A DNA stretch of 64,000 nucleotides, from positions 71,452 through 135,451 of the forward strand of contig FLQS01000008.1 in NCBI GenBank assembly GCA_900078375.1, written 5' to 3'. Source of the stretch: an uncultured Mycobacterium sp. (GTDB lineage: Bacteria; Actinomycetota; Actinomycetes; Mycobacteriales; Mycobacteriaceae). Positions 1 through 8,118 of this stretch are shown here, piece by piece; position 1 is the first letter of the stretch, and every line of letters starts with the position of its first letter. The notes beneath the pieces were generated by a model. That model was not told where the DNA came from. It did no database searches and was given only the letters and a program-made list of their open reading frames with translations. The position numbers were made by a program, and so were the translations under genes.

Positions 1-203
1 TCAGGATCGAGCTCGTGGACCCGCCAACGCAACCGGTTGATCGTCGCAGTGCGTTGGGCCACAAGCACCCGAACCCACATCACCGCCTCGGCATGACCGG
101 CTGTCGTGGCGGCGACGACTTTCTCGCCGATCTTGCGCCCCACCTCATCGACAGCGACAAAGGTGTGCGTGCGCTTGTGTACATCGGCTCCAACAACAAC
201 CAT
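1..203 (-). pseudogene. IS110-family transposase, internally deleted and cut by the window edge
   Basis: Read on the minus strand from the ATG at 203, the frame gives an N-terminus (MVVVGADVHKRTHTFVAVDE) typical of the RuvC-like DEDD domain of mycobacterial IS110 transposases. After about 45 residues (…EAVMWVR) the sequence passes directly into VLVAQRTATINRLRWRVHEL, which in full-length relatives lies roughly 100 residues further on. The frame stays open, so this looks like an in-frame internal deletion that removes catalytic residues. A ribosome binding site (GGAGG, about 10 nt upstream) precedes the ATG. The downstream part is outside the window. The family call is strong; the deletion is inferred from remembered family members and needs an alignment. 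Confidence 0.75.
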
Positions 204-430
204 GGTGGTTGCCTCCATTCACTGTGAGGTGACGGTTGGGCCGGTCGGCGGACATACCTCAGTGGGGGCGATGCCACGCTCCTATCAAGTCACGCCGGCC
301 GGTCCTTCACACCTGATGTCGGCAAAACGCATGAACGCCAACCCGCAGGCGGCACAGAGGCTACGAGCCAGACACCAGGTGCAAAGAATCCAACCACCGC
401 AAACAAGCGGCGACCTCACCTTGACACTGA
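204..430 (-). other. Non-coding end upstream of the IS110 transposase, possible bridge-RNA region
   Basis: About 230 bp without a credible gene separate the transposase start from the convergent end of the NUDIX gene at 438. In IS110-group elements the 5' non-coding end carries the left end and encodes the guide (bridge) RNA. The piece next to the ATG should therefore belong to the element. I could not fix the outer boundary of the element or fold an RNA by eye. Confidence 0.4.
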
Positions 431-437
431 CGTGAGG

Positions 438-932
438 CTAACCCTCCGGTCCCGCGTCGCCTTCAGCGAGTCCCGTCTGATGAGCCATCAACAGATCCAG
501 GAACACGACGTGCCCCTTGAGCAGTTTCCGTCGCGCCTGCGCCACCGAGAACCAGCCCACCCGATCCAGTTCGGGAAACTCCTGCAGCCGTCCCGACCCT
601 TTCGGCCATTCCAGCGTGAAGGTGTTGCTGCGCGCATCGGCCACGTCCAGGTCGGCGTCGACGGCGAACACCGTCAGCACCTTGCCGCTCGGCTGCTTGA
701 CCGCATCGAAGGCGATGCGGGGCCCCTCGGGGACAGCGCAGCCCAATTCTTCGGCGAACTCGCGTTGGGCGGCCGCCCACGGGTCCTCCTCGGGTTCGTA
801 CTCACCCTTCGGAATCGACCATGCGCCGTCGTCCTTGCGGGCCCAGAACGGTCCGCCAGGATGACCGATCAGCACCTCCGCGACCCCGTCGGTGCCCCGG
901 TACAACAGCACGCCCGCACTGAATTTCGGCAT
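438..932 (-). CDS. NUDIX hydrolase
   Basis: A 164-residue protein with a complete Nudix box at residues 43-65 (G-x5-E-x7-REFAEELG), the Mg-binding site that hydrolyses nucleoside diphosphates linked to another group. The N-terminus MPKFSAGVLLYR and the segment PFWARKDDGAWSIPKGEY are typical of small MutT-like proteins that clean up modified nucleotides or dinucleoside polyphosphates. The substrate cannot be read from the sequence. The gene begins 2 bp after the stop of malQ on the same strand, so the two are probably co-transcribed. Its stop faces the IS110 remnant. Confidence 0.9.
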   Translation of the reverse strand: MPKFSAGVLLYRGTDGVAEVLIGHPGGPFWARKDDGAWSIPKGEYEPEEDPWAAAQREFAEELGCAVPEGPRIAFDAVKQPSGKVLTVFAVDADLDVADARSNTFTLEWPKGSGRLQEFPELDRVGWFSVAQARRKLLKGHVVFLDLLMAHQTGLAEGDAGPEG

Positions 933-934
933 CG

Positions 935-3067
935 CTACTCCGGCCGCGGCACGGTGGCCGCGTGCAATGCGGCGGCCAGTGCCTGGGCCCGTGGGTCGGT
1001 CAGCACCTCCTCCAGCAGCATCGGCGCGCCGTCGGGCCCGGTCAGCGGAACCCGCCAGTTCGGATACTCGTTGGTGGTGCCCGGCTGGTTCTGGGTGCGC
1101 CGGTCGCCCACCGCGTCGGTCAGCGCCAGCGCCAACAGACGCGACGGGGTGCGGGCCAGATACCGGTACAAGCCCAGGATCACGTCCTCCTCGTCGGCGT
1201 CGGCCCCGAGCAGACCGGCCCGGCGCAGTTCGGCCATCCAGGCCGCCTGCTCGGCGCGGTCGTCGGCCAGTTCATCCTCGGCGGGCCGGGTGAGCAGACC
1301 CAGCTCATGGCGCAGTCGGACGTGTTCGCCGGCCAAATAGCCCGGCGTCGGCGGCAGGTCGTGGGTGGTCACCGAGGACAGGCACAACTCGCGCCACCGT
1401 TGGGCCTCCAGCGGCCCGCCGTGTCCGTCGCGATCCAGCTCGAACCACAGGATCGACGTCCCCAAAATCCCGCGAGCGCGCAGATAGTCCCGCACCCATG
1501 GTTCCACGGTGCCTAAGTCCTCACCGACGACGATCGCGCCGGCGCGGTAGGCCTCCAGCGCGACGATCCCGATCATGGCGTCGTGGTTGTACCGCACGTA
1601 GGTGCCCTTGGTCGGCGAGGCCCCGGCAGGGATCCACCACAGCCGGAACAACCCGATGATGTGGTCGATGCGGACCCCGCCCGCGTGCCGCAGGATCGTC
1701 TGAATCAGCGCCCGGAACGGTTGGTAGCCAAGCTCTTCGAGCTGATCGGGGCGCCACGGCGGTTGTGACCAGTTCTGGCCCAGCTGGTTGAACTCGTCGG
1801 GCGGTGCCCCGGCGGTGACGCCGAGGGCGAGCACATCCTGCAGCGCCCAGGCATCGGCTCCGTCGGGATGCACACCGACGGCGAGGTCGTGCATGATGCC
1901 CAGCGTCATCCCGGTGCGGACCGCCTGGGACTGGGTGTCGGCGAGTTGATCATCGAGCTGCCACTGCAGCCAGCGGTGAAAGTCGACGGTGGAACGGTGC
2001 CCTTCGACGAAGTCGACCACTTCGGGGTTGGCCGGGTGTTGCAGGGCGTGCGGCCACTCATGCCAGTTGCCGCCGTACTTCTCGGCCAGCGCCGACCAGG
2101 TGGCGAAGTCGTCGAGGGCGCGCCCTTCCCGCTCCTTGAACGCGTCGAAGGCGAGCTGGCGGCCGGCCGATCGGGGCACTCGGTAAATCGCTTTCAGCGC
2201 AACGCGTTTGGCCGCCCATGAGGCATCGCGATCGATGGTGTCGACCTTGCGTGCCCGCCCCTGGATCGCGGTGCGCAACTTCCACACCCGGCCGCGTTTG
2301 GGCAGAAAGGCGAATTCGGGGACATTCTCGACCCGCAGGTACAGCGGATTGGTGAACCGCCGCGACGTCGGCAGGTAAGGGGAGGGCTCCATCGGCTGGG
2401 TGGGCGCGGCCGCATGCAACGGGTTGACCAGGACATAACCGGCGCCGTGCCGCGCCCCGGCCCACACCGCCAGATCGGCCAGATCACCGAGATCCCCGAC
2501 ACCCCACGAGTTCTTCGACCGCACACTGTAAATCTGGGTGGCCAGCCCCCAGGTGCGGCGCGCACCGAGCCGCGCCGGAAGCCCCAGCCACGCCGGCGTG
2601 ATGATCAGCGGTGTGCTGGATTCCTGACCGCCGGAGCGCAGGTGTACCCGGTGATAGCCCAGCGGCAGATCCGCCGGCAGCACGAAGGTCGCCTCACCCA
2701 CCAGCCTGCCGTTCAGATCGAACGGCGGGGTCCAATTGTCGGCCTGTCGCACCCCGCTACGCACCGTGCCGTCCTCGAGCCGAACCCAGATGTGCGCCGG
2801 ATCGCCGTGGCTGACATGAACCCAGAACGACGTCTCACTGGCGCCGCGCCCGATGATCGTCGGCGGCAGTGACCGCGACCAGTACCGGATGTCCTCGGCC
2901 GAAAGTGCCGCCGCGCGGCCCTCTTCGGTGCCGGCCTCGACGCCGAGCGCGGCCAGGACGGCCACCAGCGTGGCCTCGTCGACCGTCTCGAGCCGTCCCG
3001 TCCAGTCGTGATATTCGGTGGCCACGCCGAACCGGTGGGCCAGTTCGGACAGCGGCGAGTCAGTCAT
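935..3067 (-). CDS. malQ: 4-alpha-glucanotransferase (amylomaltase)
   Basis: A GH77 enzyme of about 710 residues that transfers alpha-1,4-glucan segments between maltodextrins in glycogen and maltose metabolism. The catalytic nucleophile lies in GGVRIDHI (Asp near 468), the acid/base in VVGEDLGTV (Glu near 516) and the third carboxylate in a THDLPP motif. The long N-terminal extension is that of the bacterial MalQ type, like M. tuberculosis Rv1781c. Two starts are possible, ATG at 3076 or 3067; I chose 3067 (MTDSPLSEL), and neither has a clear Shine-Dalgarno sequence. It is transcribed divergently from an MFS gene, with a dyad between them. Confidence 0.93.
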   Translation of the reverse strand: MTDSPLSELAHRFGVATEYHDWTGRLETVDEATLVAVLAALGVEAGTEEGRAAALSAEDIRYWSRSLPPTIIGRGASETSFWVHVSHGDPAHIWVRLEDGTVRSGVRQADNWTPPFDLNGRLVGEATFVLPADLPLGYHRVHLRSGGQESSTPLIITPAWLGLPARLGARRTWGLATQIYSVRSKNSWGVGDLGDLADLAVWAGARHGAGYVLVNPLHAAAPTQPMEPSPYLPTSRRFTNPLYLRVENVPEFAFLPKRGRVWKLRTAIQGRARKVDTIDRDASWAAKRVALKAIYRVPRSAGRQLAFDAFKEREGRALDDFATWSALAEKYGGNWHEWPHALQHPANPEVVDFVEGHRSTVDFHRWLQWQLDDQLADTQSQAVRTGMTLGIMHDLAVGVHPDGADAWALQDVLALGVTAGAPPDEFNQLGQNWSQPPWRPDQLEELGYQPFRALIQTILRHAGGVRIDHIIGLFRLWWIPAGASPTKGTYVRYNHDAMIGIVALEAYRAGAIVVGEDLGTVEPWVRDYLRARGILGTSILWFELDRDGHGGPLEAQRWRELCLSSVTTHDLPPTPGYLAGEHVRLRHELGLLTRPAEDELADDRAEQAAWMAELRRAGLLGADADEEDVILGLYRYLARTPSRLLALALTDAVGDRRTQNQPGTTNEYPNWRVPLTGPDGAPMLLEEVLTDPRAQALAAALHAATVPRPE

Positions 3068-3083
3068 GGCTGCCATCTTGCTT

Positions 3084-3097
3084 GGTTACCCGTAACC
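3084..3097. promoter_or_regulatory. Dyad between divergent malQ and MFS genes
   Basis: GGTTAC-CC-GTAACC is a perfect 6+2+6 inverted repeat in the short gap between the malQ start (3067 or 3076) and the MFS start (3107). Its position over both start regions fits an operator for a dimeric regulator. A related dyad (CGTTACC-n4-GGTAACG) lies at 5034-5051 before the carboxylesterase. The regulator is unknown. Confidence 0.4.
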
Positions 3098-3106
3098 TCG
3101 CCTCAC

Positions 3107-4300
3107 GTGGGCACCCCCGAACTCGACGTGCGCAACCGCCGAGCCCGGGTCGCGACGGCGGCGCTGTTCCTGACCAACGGCGCGCTGTTCGCCAACCTGC
3201 TGCCGCGCTATCCGGAAATCAAGGCGGACCTCGGGTTGTCCAACACGGCATTCGGCCTGGCGGTGGCCGCATTCTCGGCGGGCGCGCTGCTGACCGGTCC
3301 CACCGCCGCCGCGCTGATCCGCCGCTACCGCTCCGCGGTGGTCGCGGTCGCCTGCAGTCTGCTGATCGCGGTGTTCGCCTTCGCTGCCGGGCTGGCGCCC
3401 AGCGGTGTGACGCTGGCGGCGGCGCTCTTCTGCGCCGGGGCGGCCGATTCGGTGACCGACGTCGCCCAGAACGTACACGGGCTGCGGCTTCAGCGCGTCT
3501 ACGGGCGATCCATCATCAACTCGCTGCACGCGGTCTGGTCGTCCGGCGCGGTCCTGGGGGGCCTGATCGGCGCGGGCGCAATCTATCTCGGCATTCCGCG
3601 GACGGTGCAGCTGGGCACGTCCGGGCTGCTGTTCAGCGCGGTCTGCCTGATCGGTTACCGGTTTCTGCTGCCCGGCGCCGACCATGACGAGCCTCATCCG
3701 CACCACGAGACTTCGGCTGCCGCCCGCGCCGGCCGCGCCGTCTACCTCGTGCTGGCCGCCCTGGTGGCCATCGCGATCGCGGGCGCCGTCGTCGAGGACG
3801 GAGGTAGCTCGTGGGCCACGCTGTATCTGCACGACTCGCTGTCGGCTCCGGCCGCGATCGCCGCGCTCGGTTACGTCGCCGTGGTCGGCTTCCAGTTCAT
3901 CGGCCGGGCGCTCGGCGACCGGATGGTCGACCGGTGGGGACAGGCCGCAGTGGCGCGGGCCGGCGGGGTGATCGTCGGGGTGGGCATGGGCGCCGCGCTG
4001 GCCTTTCCGAGCGTGCCGGGCACCATCGCCGGGTTCGCCGCCGCCGGGTTCGGTTCGGCCACGCTGGTGCCGGGCGCGATGCACGCCGCCGACGAGCTTC
4101 CGGGTCTGCGCCCCGGTACGGGGCTGACGGTGCTGACCTGGCTGATGCGTGTGGGCTTCCTGGGCTCACCGATCGTCGTGGGCGCGATCGCCGACGCGGT
4201 GTCACTGCGGGTGGGGCTGCTCAGCGTCGTCGTGGCCGGGCTGGCAGCTGTGGCGCTCGCGCGGGCGCTCAGCCCGCGGAACCGGTCAGCTCGATCGTGA
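3107..4300 (+). CDS. MFS transporter
   Basis: A protein of about 397 residues made almost entirely of hydrophobic segments compatible with 12 membrane helices. The loop near residues 60-65 (LIRRYRSAVVAV) fits the cytoplasmic loop after helix 2 of the major facilitator superfamily. It resembles FucP/YbjJ-like permeases of unassigned substrate. I placed the start at GTG 3107 because an upstream extension would run through the malQ start region and codes for a sequence unlike a transporter N-terminus. Its 3' end overlaps the end of the convergent SMR gene by 32 bp (4269-4300). Confidence 0.85.
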   Translation: MGTPELDVRNRRARVATAALFLTNGALFANLLPRYPEIKADLGLSNTAFGLAVAAFSAGALLTGPTAAALIRRYRSAVVAVACSLLIAVFAFAAGLAPSGVTLAAALFCAGAADSVTDVAQNVHGLRLQRVYGRSIINSLHAVWSSGAVLGGLIGAGAIYLGIPRTVQLGTSGLLFSAVCLIGYRFLLPGADHDEPHPHHETSAAARAGRAVYLVLAALVAIAIAGAVVEDGGSSWATLYLHDSLSAPAAIAALGYVAVVGFQFIGRALGDRMVDRWGQAAVARAGGVIVGVGMGAALAFPSVPGTIAGFAAAGFGSATLVPGAMHAADELPGLRPGTGLTVLTWLMRVGFLGSPIVVGAIADAVSLRVGLLSVVVAGLAAVALARALSPRNRSARS

Positions 4301-4595
4301 GCACACCGGCGATGATCAGCCCGATACCGGCGACCATCAGCGGGGTCAGCGGCTCTTTGAACAGCGCCCGCGCGATCACGGCGATCAGCGCCACACCGGC
4401 CGCCGACCACACCCCGTAGGCGACGCCGACCGGCATGCCCAGCGACAGCGTGACCGACAGCAGTGTGAACGACACCAGGTAGCCGATCGCCATCGGCGCG
4501 ATCCAGATCTTCTTGCGGAAGCCGTCCGACGCCCGCAACGACAGCGTCGCGCACACCTCGACGAGGATCGCGCCCGCGAGCGTCAGCCACATCAC
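4269..4595 (-). CDS. Small multidrug resistance (SMR) family protein, second of a pair
   Basis: A 108-residue protein with four hydrophobic helices. The essential membrane glutamate is in helix 1 (ILVEVCATLSLRAS) and the GMPVGVAYGVWSAAG motif of helix 3 is intact; both define EmrE/SugE-type drug or guanidinium exporters. It starts by an ATGA overlap with the SMR gene upstream (4592-4595). The arrangement suggests a heterodimeric pair such as EbrAB or YkkCD, in which both subunits are needed. Which substrate is exported cannot be told from sequence. Confidence 0.9.
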   Translation of the reverse strand: MMWLTLAGAILVEVCATLSLRASDGFRKKIWIAPMAIGYLVSFTLLSVTLSLGMPVGVAYGVWSAAGVALIAVIARALFKEPLTPLMVAGIGLIIAGVLTIELTGSAG

Positions 4596-4942
4596 GGCGG
4601 GGACTCCTCGTGCCGCGACCCGAGCTCGACCAAGAGCACCCCGGCGATGATCAGCCCGATGCCGGCGATGATCGGCGTGGTGAACGGGTCACCGAAGATC
4701 ACCGCGGCCAGCGCCGCCGTTGCCGCGGTTCCCACCGCACCCCAGACGCCGTAGGCCACCCCGATCGGCATGCCGGCTCGCAGCACCAGCGCGAGAAAGT
4801 AGAACGAGGCGAGATAGCCGACCACCACGACGGCCAGCCAGGCCCGATGGTCCTGGGAGGCTCGCAGCGACAGTGTGCCGGTGACCTCGACGCAGATGGC
4901 GGCCAGGAGCAGCGCCCACTTCCGCACTCCAGGCACCTCCAT
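4592..4942 (-). CDS. Small multidrug resistance (SMR) family protein, first of a pair
   Basis: A 116-residue, four-helix SMR protein with the conserved glutamate in AICVEVTGTLSLRAS and the helix 3 motif GMPIGVAYGVWGAVG. The C-terminus is longer and charged (GSRHEESPP). It is the promoter-proximal member of a two-gene operon whose genes overlap by 4 nt, so translational coupling and a heterodimeric exporter are likely. It is divergent from the carboxylesterase gene, and the dyad at 5034-5051 lies in the shared intergenic region. Confidence 0.9.
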   Translation of the reverse strand: MEVPGVRKWALLLAAICVEVTGTLSLRASQDHRAWLAVVVVGYLASFYFLALVLRAGMPIGVAYGVWGAVGTAATAALAAVIFGDPFTTPIIAGIGLIIAGVLLVELGSRHEESPP

Positions 4943-5033
4943 CGGCTATCAGCCTGGTCAGGATAGCCGGGCGGGGGATGGTGGTCGCCGCCATACCGAG
5001 GCATAGGCGTGAGCAGGGTGACGGAGCAGTGGC

Positions 5034-5051
5034 CGTTACCCGTCGGTAACG
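5034..5051. promoter_or_regulatory. Dyad upstream of the carboxylesterase gene
   Basis: CGTTACC-cgtc-GGTAACG is a perfect inverted repeat with 7-bp arms, ending 8 bp before the chosen esterase start and about 90 bp from the SMR start. It shares its half-site with the dyad at 3084-3097. This is consistent with a TetR-type operator in the divergent promoter region; the regulator was not identified. Confidence 0.4.
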
Positions 5052-5059
5052 TGGACGGG

Positions 5060-6610
5060 ATGACAACGGAGGCGAACATTCGGCAGGTCGTTGACCGGCC
5101 GGTCGTCGCGACCAGCTACGGCCCGGTCCGCGGCGCCGACGACGGCCGGGTCACGACGTGGAAGGGCATCCGCTACGCCGCCGCCCCCGTCGGGGACCTG
5201 CGCTGGCGAGCGCCGGTGGCGCCCGAGCCGTCGACCGAGGTCATGGACGCGACGGAATTCGGACCGGTGAGCCCCCAGCCGCGCAGCCCCATCCCGATGG
5301 GCCTGGGCACCCGCGCCGACGAGGACTGCCTGTTTCTCAACGTGTGGGCCCCATCCAATGTTGATGCCGCTCATTCCGCTCCCAAGCCGGTGATGGTGTG
5401 GGTGCATGGCGGGGCTTACATCTTCGGCTCCGGCAGCCAGCCGCTCTACGACGGAACGGTGCTGGCCGACGGGTCCGACGTCGTCGTCGTGACGATCAAC
5501 TACCGCCTCGGCGCGCTGGGCTTCATCGACCTGTCGTCGGCCGGCTTCGACAGCAACATCGCCCTGCGCGACGTGCTGGCCGCACTGCGCTGGGTGCAGG
5601 ACAACATCGCCGGCTTCGGCGGCGATCCGGACCGGGTGACGCTGTTCGGCGAGTCCGCCGGCGCCGGGATCGTCACGACGCTGCTGGCCGCGCCGCAGGC
5701 CGCCGGACTGTTCTCACGAGCCATCGCCCAAAGTTCGCCCGCCACGTCGATCTACGACAAAAGCCGGGCCGGTGCGGTGGCCCAGCTGCTGCTCGACCGG
5801 CTCGGAATGACCGCCGCCGAGGCGCATCGGGCCCCGGTTCAGGCGCTGGTCGACGCGTCCATGGAGGTGTTCGACCACGTCCCGACCGCGACGCCGGGGC
5901 GGCTGGCGTTCGCTCCGACCGTCGACGGCGAGCTCGTCCCGGACTATCCGGTGACGCTGGCCCGCGCCGGCAAGACGCACCCGGTGCCGCTGCTGATCGG
6001 CACCAACAAAGATGAGGCCGCGCTGTTCCGGTTCATGCGCTCACCACTGATGCCGATCGCGCCCAAGGCAATTCGCACGATGTTCAACGAGATCGCGGAC
6101 GACCAGCCGGGTCTGCAGCTGCCCACCGCCGAGCAGATCGGTATGGCCTACCCGGCCCGGCGGGCCCGCACCCGCAGCCTGGGGGTCGCCAGCGACATGG
6201 GCTTCCGGATGCCCACGGTGTGGTTCGCCGAAGGGCACGGTGCGACGGCTCCGGTCTATCTGTACCGATTCGACTGGGCGACACCGGTGTTCAAGGCGAT
6301 CCGGCTCGGGGCCGCGCACGCCACCGAACTGATCTACGTGTGGGGCAACCTGCTTTCCGGCTCCCGTGACGTCACCTTCAAACTCGGTGGACTCAAGACC
6401 GGCGAGGCGGTGTCGGAGCGCATGCGTACCCGCTGGACCACGTTCGCGGCGACTGGCGACCCCAACGTGCCAGTGGGTCAACCGCAGTGGGCGCCCTACC
6501 GCAGCGACGACCGTGCCACCCTGGTCATCGACCGGGACGACCGCGTCGTCGACGACCTGGACCGCCAGATCCGGCTGGCCTGGGGCGATGAGGTGCTCAG
6601 CTTCCGCTGA
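5060..6610 (+). CDS. Type-B carboxylesterase (para-nitrobenzyl esterase family)
   Basis: A 516-residue alpha/beta hydrolase of the carboxylesterase type-B family. The nucleophile elbow is LFGESAGAG (GxSxG), the oxyanion segment is VWVHGGAYIFGSG, and the catalytic His is in GAAHATELIYVWG near residue 420. N-terminal signatures GIRYAAAPVGDLRWRAP and EDCLFLNVW are standard for the family, and M. tuberculosis LipT (Rv2045c) is a likely relative. No signal peptide is visible, so it is probably cytosolic. I used ATG 5060; GTG codons at 5009 and 5051 are alternatives. The neighbouring dyad and SMR exporter pair hint at a xenobiotic response. Confidence 0.92.
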   Translation: MTTEANIRQVVDRPVVATSYGPVRGADDGRVTTWKGIRYAAAPVGDLRWRAPVAPEPSTEVMDATEFGPVSPQPRSPIPMGLGTRADEDCLFLNVWAPSNVDAAHSAPKPVMVWVHGGAYIFGSGSQPLYDGTVLADGSDVVVVTINYRLGALGFIDLSSAGFDSNIALRDVLAALRWVQDNIAGFGGDPDRVTLFGESAGAGIVTTLLAAPQAAGLFSRAIAQSSPATSIYDKSRAGAVAQLLLDRLGMTAAEAHRAPVQALVDASMEVFDHVPTATPGRLAFAPTVDGELVPDYPVTLARAGKTHPVPLLIGTNKDEAALFRFMRSPLMPIAPKAIRTMFNEIADDQPGLQLPTAEQIGMAYPARRARTRSLGVASDMGFRMPTVWFAEGHGATAPVYLYRFDWATPVFKAIRLGAAHATELIYVWGNLLSGSRDVTFKLGGLKTGEAVSERMRTRWTTFAATGDPNVPVGQPQWAPYRSDDRATLVIDRDDRVVDDLDRQIRLAWGDEVLSFR

Positions 6611-6673
6611 TCCGGCGTTAGACTCCCGGCGGGCGGTGCCGGAGCCGCTGAGCCGGCGACATCGGAGGTAGGC

Positions 6674-7597
6674 GTGGAACGAGTCGGTGAACTGCTGTCG
6701 GTTCTCCCACCACAGATGCGGGACCCGGTGCTGGCCGCGATCCCGTTCTTCCTGCTGCTGCTGATCATCGAGTGGACCGCCGCCCGCAAGCTCGAGCGCC
6801 TGACTGAGGAGTCGGACCAGCCCGCGTCGGGCGCCTACCTCACCCGCGACGCCTGGAACTCGATCTCGATGGGGCTGGTGTCGATCGCGACGATGGGCGC
6901 CTGGAAGTTCCTGGCGCTGCTCGGTTACGCCGCGCTGTACACCTACGTCGCCCCCTGGCATCTGTCGCCGACGCAGTGGTACACGTGGGTGATCGCGATC
7001 GTCGGCGTGGACATCCTGTTCTACGCCTATCACCGCATCGCCCACCGGGTGCGGCTGATCTGGGCCACCCATCAGGCACACCACTCCAGCCGGTATTTCA
7101 ATTTCGCGACCGCACTGCGCCAGAAGTGGAACAACAGCGGCGAGATCATCATCTGGATTCCGTTGCCGCTCTTGGGCGTTCCGCCGTGGATGGTGTTCAC
7201 CGGTTTCTCGATCAACCTGATCTACCAGTTCTGGGTGCACACCGAGCACATCGACAAACTGCCCCGGGCATACGAATTCGTCTTCAACACGCCGTCGCAT
7301 CACCGCGTGCACCATGGCATGGATCCCGAATATCTGGACAAGAACTACGGTGGAATCTTCATCCTGTGGGATCGTCTCTTCGGCACATTTCAGGCCGAAC
7401 TGTTCCGACCGCACTACGGCCTGACCAAGCCGGTCAACACGTTCAACATCTGGAAGCTGCAGACCCGCGAATACGTGGCGATCGCCCACGACGTGCGCGC
7501 GGCCACCCGCTGGCGGGATCGCCTGGGTTATGTGTTCGGCCCGCCCGGATGGGCGCCCACCGTCGCCGCGAAATCCACTACGGTTGCTAACGCCTAG
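6674..7597 (+). CDS. Fatty acid hydroxylase / sterol desaturase family membrane protein
   Basis: A 307-residue membrane protein with the diiron histidine clusters of this superfamily: HRIAH, HQAHH, HTEH and HHRVHH, in order, between hydrophobic helices. Such enzymes use O2 to desaturate or hydroxylate sterols or fatty acids at the membrane. Position and size match M. tuberculosis Rv1814 (named erg3), but the substrate is unproven, so I leave the symbol blank. The start is GTG 6674, preceded by GGAGGT at good spacing. Confidence 0.88.
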   Translation: MERVGELLSVLPPQMRDPVLAAIPFFLLLLIIEWTAARKLERLTEESDQPASGAYLTRDAWNSISMGLVSIATMGAWKFLALLGYAALYTYVAPWHLSPTQWYTWVIAIVGVDILFYAYHRIAHRVRLIWATHQAHHSSRYFNFATALRQKWNNSGEIIIWIPLPLLGVPPWMVFTGFSINLIYQFWVHTEHIDKLPRAYEFVFNTPSHHRVHHGMDPEYLDKNYGGIFILWDRLFGTFQAELFRPHYGLTKPVNTFNIWKLQTREYVAIAHDVRAATRWRDRLGYVFGPPGWAPTVAAKSTTVANA

Positions 7598-7630
7598 TCA
7601 ACAGCGGTGCCGTCATCGAGGATGGAGCCC

Positions 7631-8113
7631 ATGGAGGTCAAAGAAGTCCTGCTGCCCGGCGTCGGGCTGCGCTACGAGTTCGACAACGCCGACGGCAACC
7701 GGATCGGCGTGATCGCCCGTCGCAGCGGCGATTTCGAAGTCGTCCTGTACGGCGCCGCCGACCCCGATCAGGCCCGTCCGGTATTCCGGCTGACCGACGA
7801 GGAAGCCGACGCGCTGGCCCAGATCCTGGGCGCACCGCGGTTGGTGGAACGCTTCGCCGACCTCACCAAAGAGGTGCCCGGCCTGGACGCCGGTCAGGTC
7901 GAGATCGTGCCGACCTCGCCGTTCGTCGACCACCCGCTGGGCGACACCAAAGCCCGAACCCGCACCGGCGCCTCCATCGTGGCGATAGTGCGCGACGAGG
8001 AGGTGCTGGCCTCGCCGGGACCCGCCGAGGTGCTGCACGCCCATGATGTCCTTGTGGTGATCGGCACTGAAAACGGCATCGCAGGCGTCCGGCGCATCGT
8101 CGACCAGGGCTGA
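7631..8113 (+). CDS. TrkA-C (RCK) domain regulatory subunit of a cation/proton antiporter
   Basis: About 160 residues. The N-terminal half (MEVKEVLLPGVGLRYEF) is like KhtT/YhaT proteins, and the C-terminal half (GASIVAIVRDEEVLASPGPAEVLHAHDVLVVIG) is a TrkA-C domain that binds a small ligand and gates a transporter. The gene ends 5 bp before the antiporter gene, so the two should form a KhtTU-like K+/H+ antiporter. ATG 7622 is an alternative start. There is no membrane segment, so it should sit on the cytoplasmic face of its partner. Confidence 0.88.
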   Translation: MEVKEVLLPGVGLRYEFDNADGNRIGVIARRSGDFEVVLYGAADPDQARPVFRLTDEEADALAQILGAPRLVERFADLTKEVPGLDAGQVEIVPTSPFVDHPLGDTKARTRTGASIVAIVRDEEVLASPGPAEVLHAHDVLVVIGTENGIAGVRRIVDQG

Positions 8114-8118
8114 CGCCG

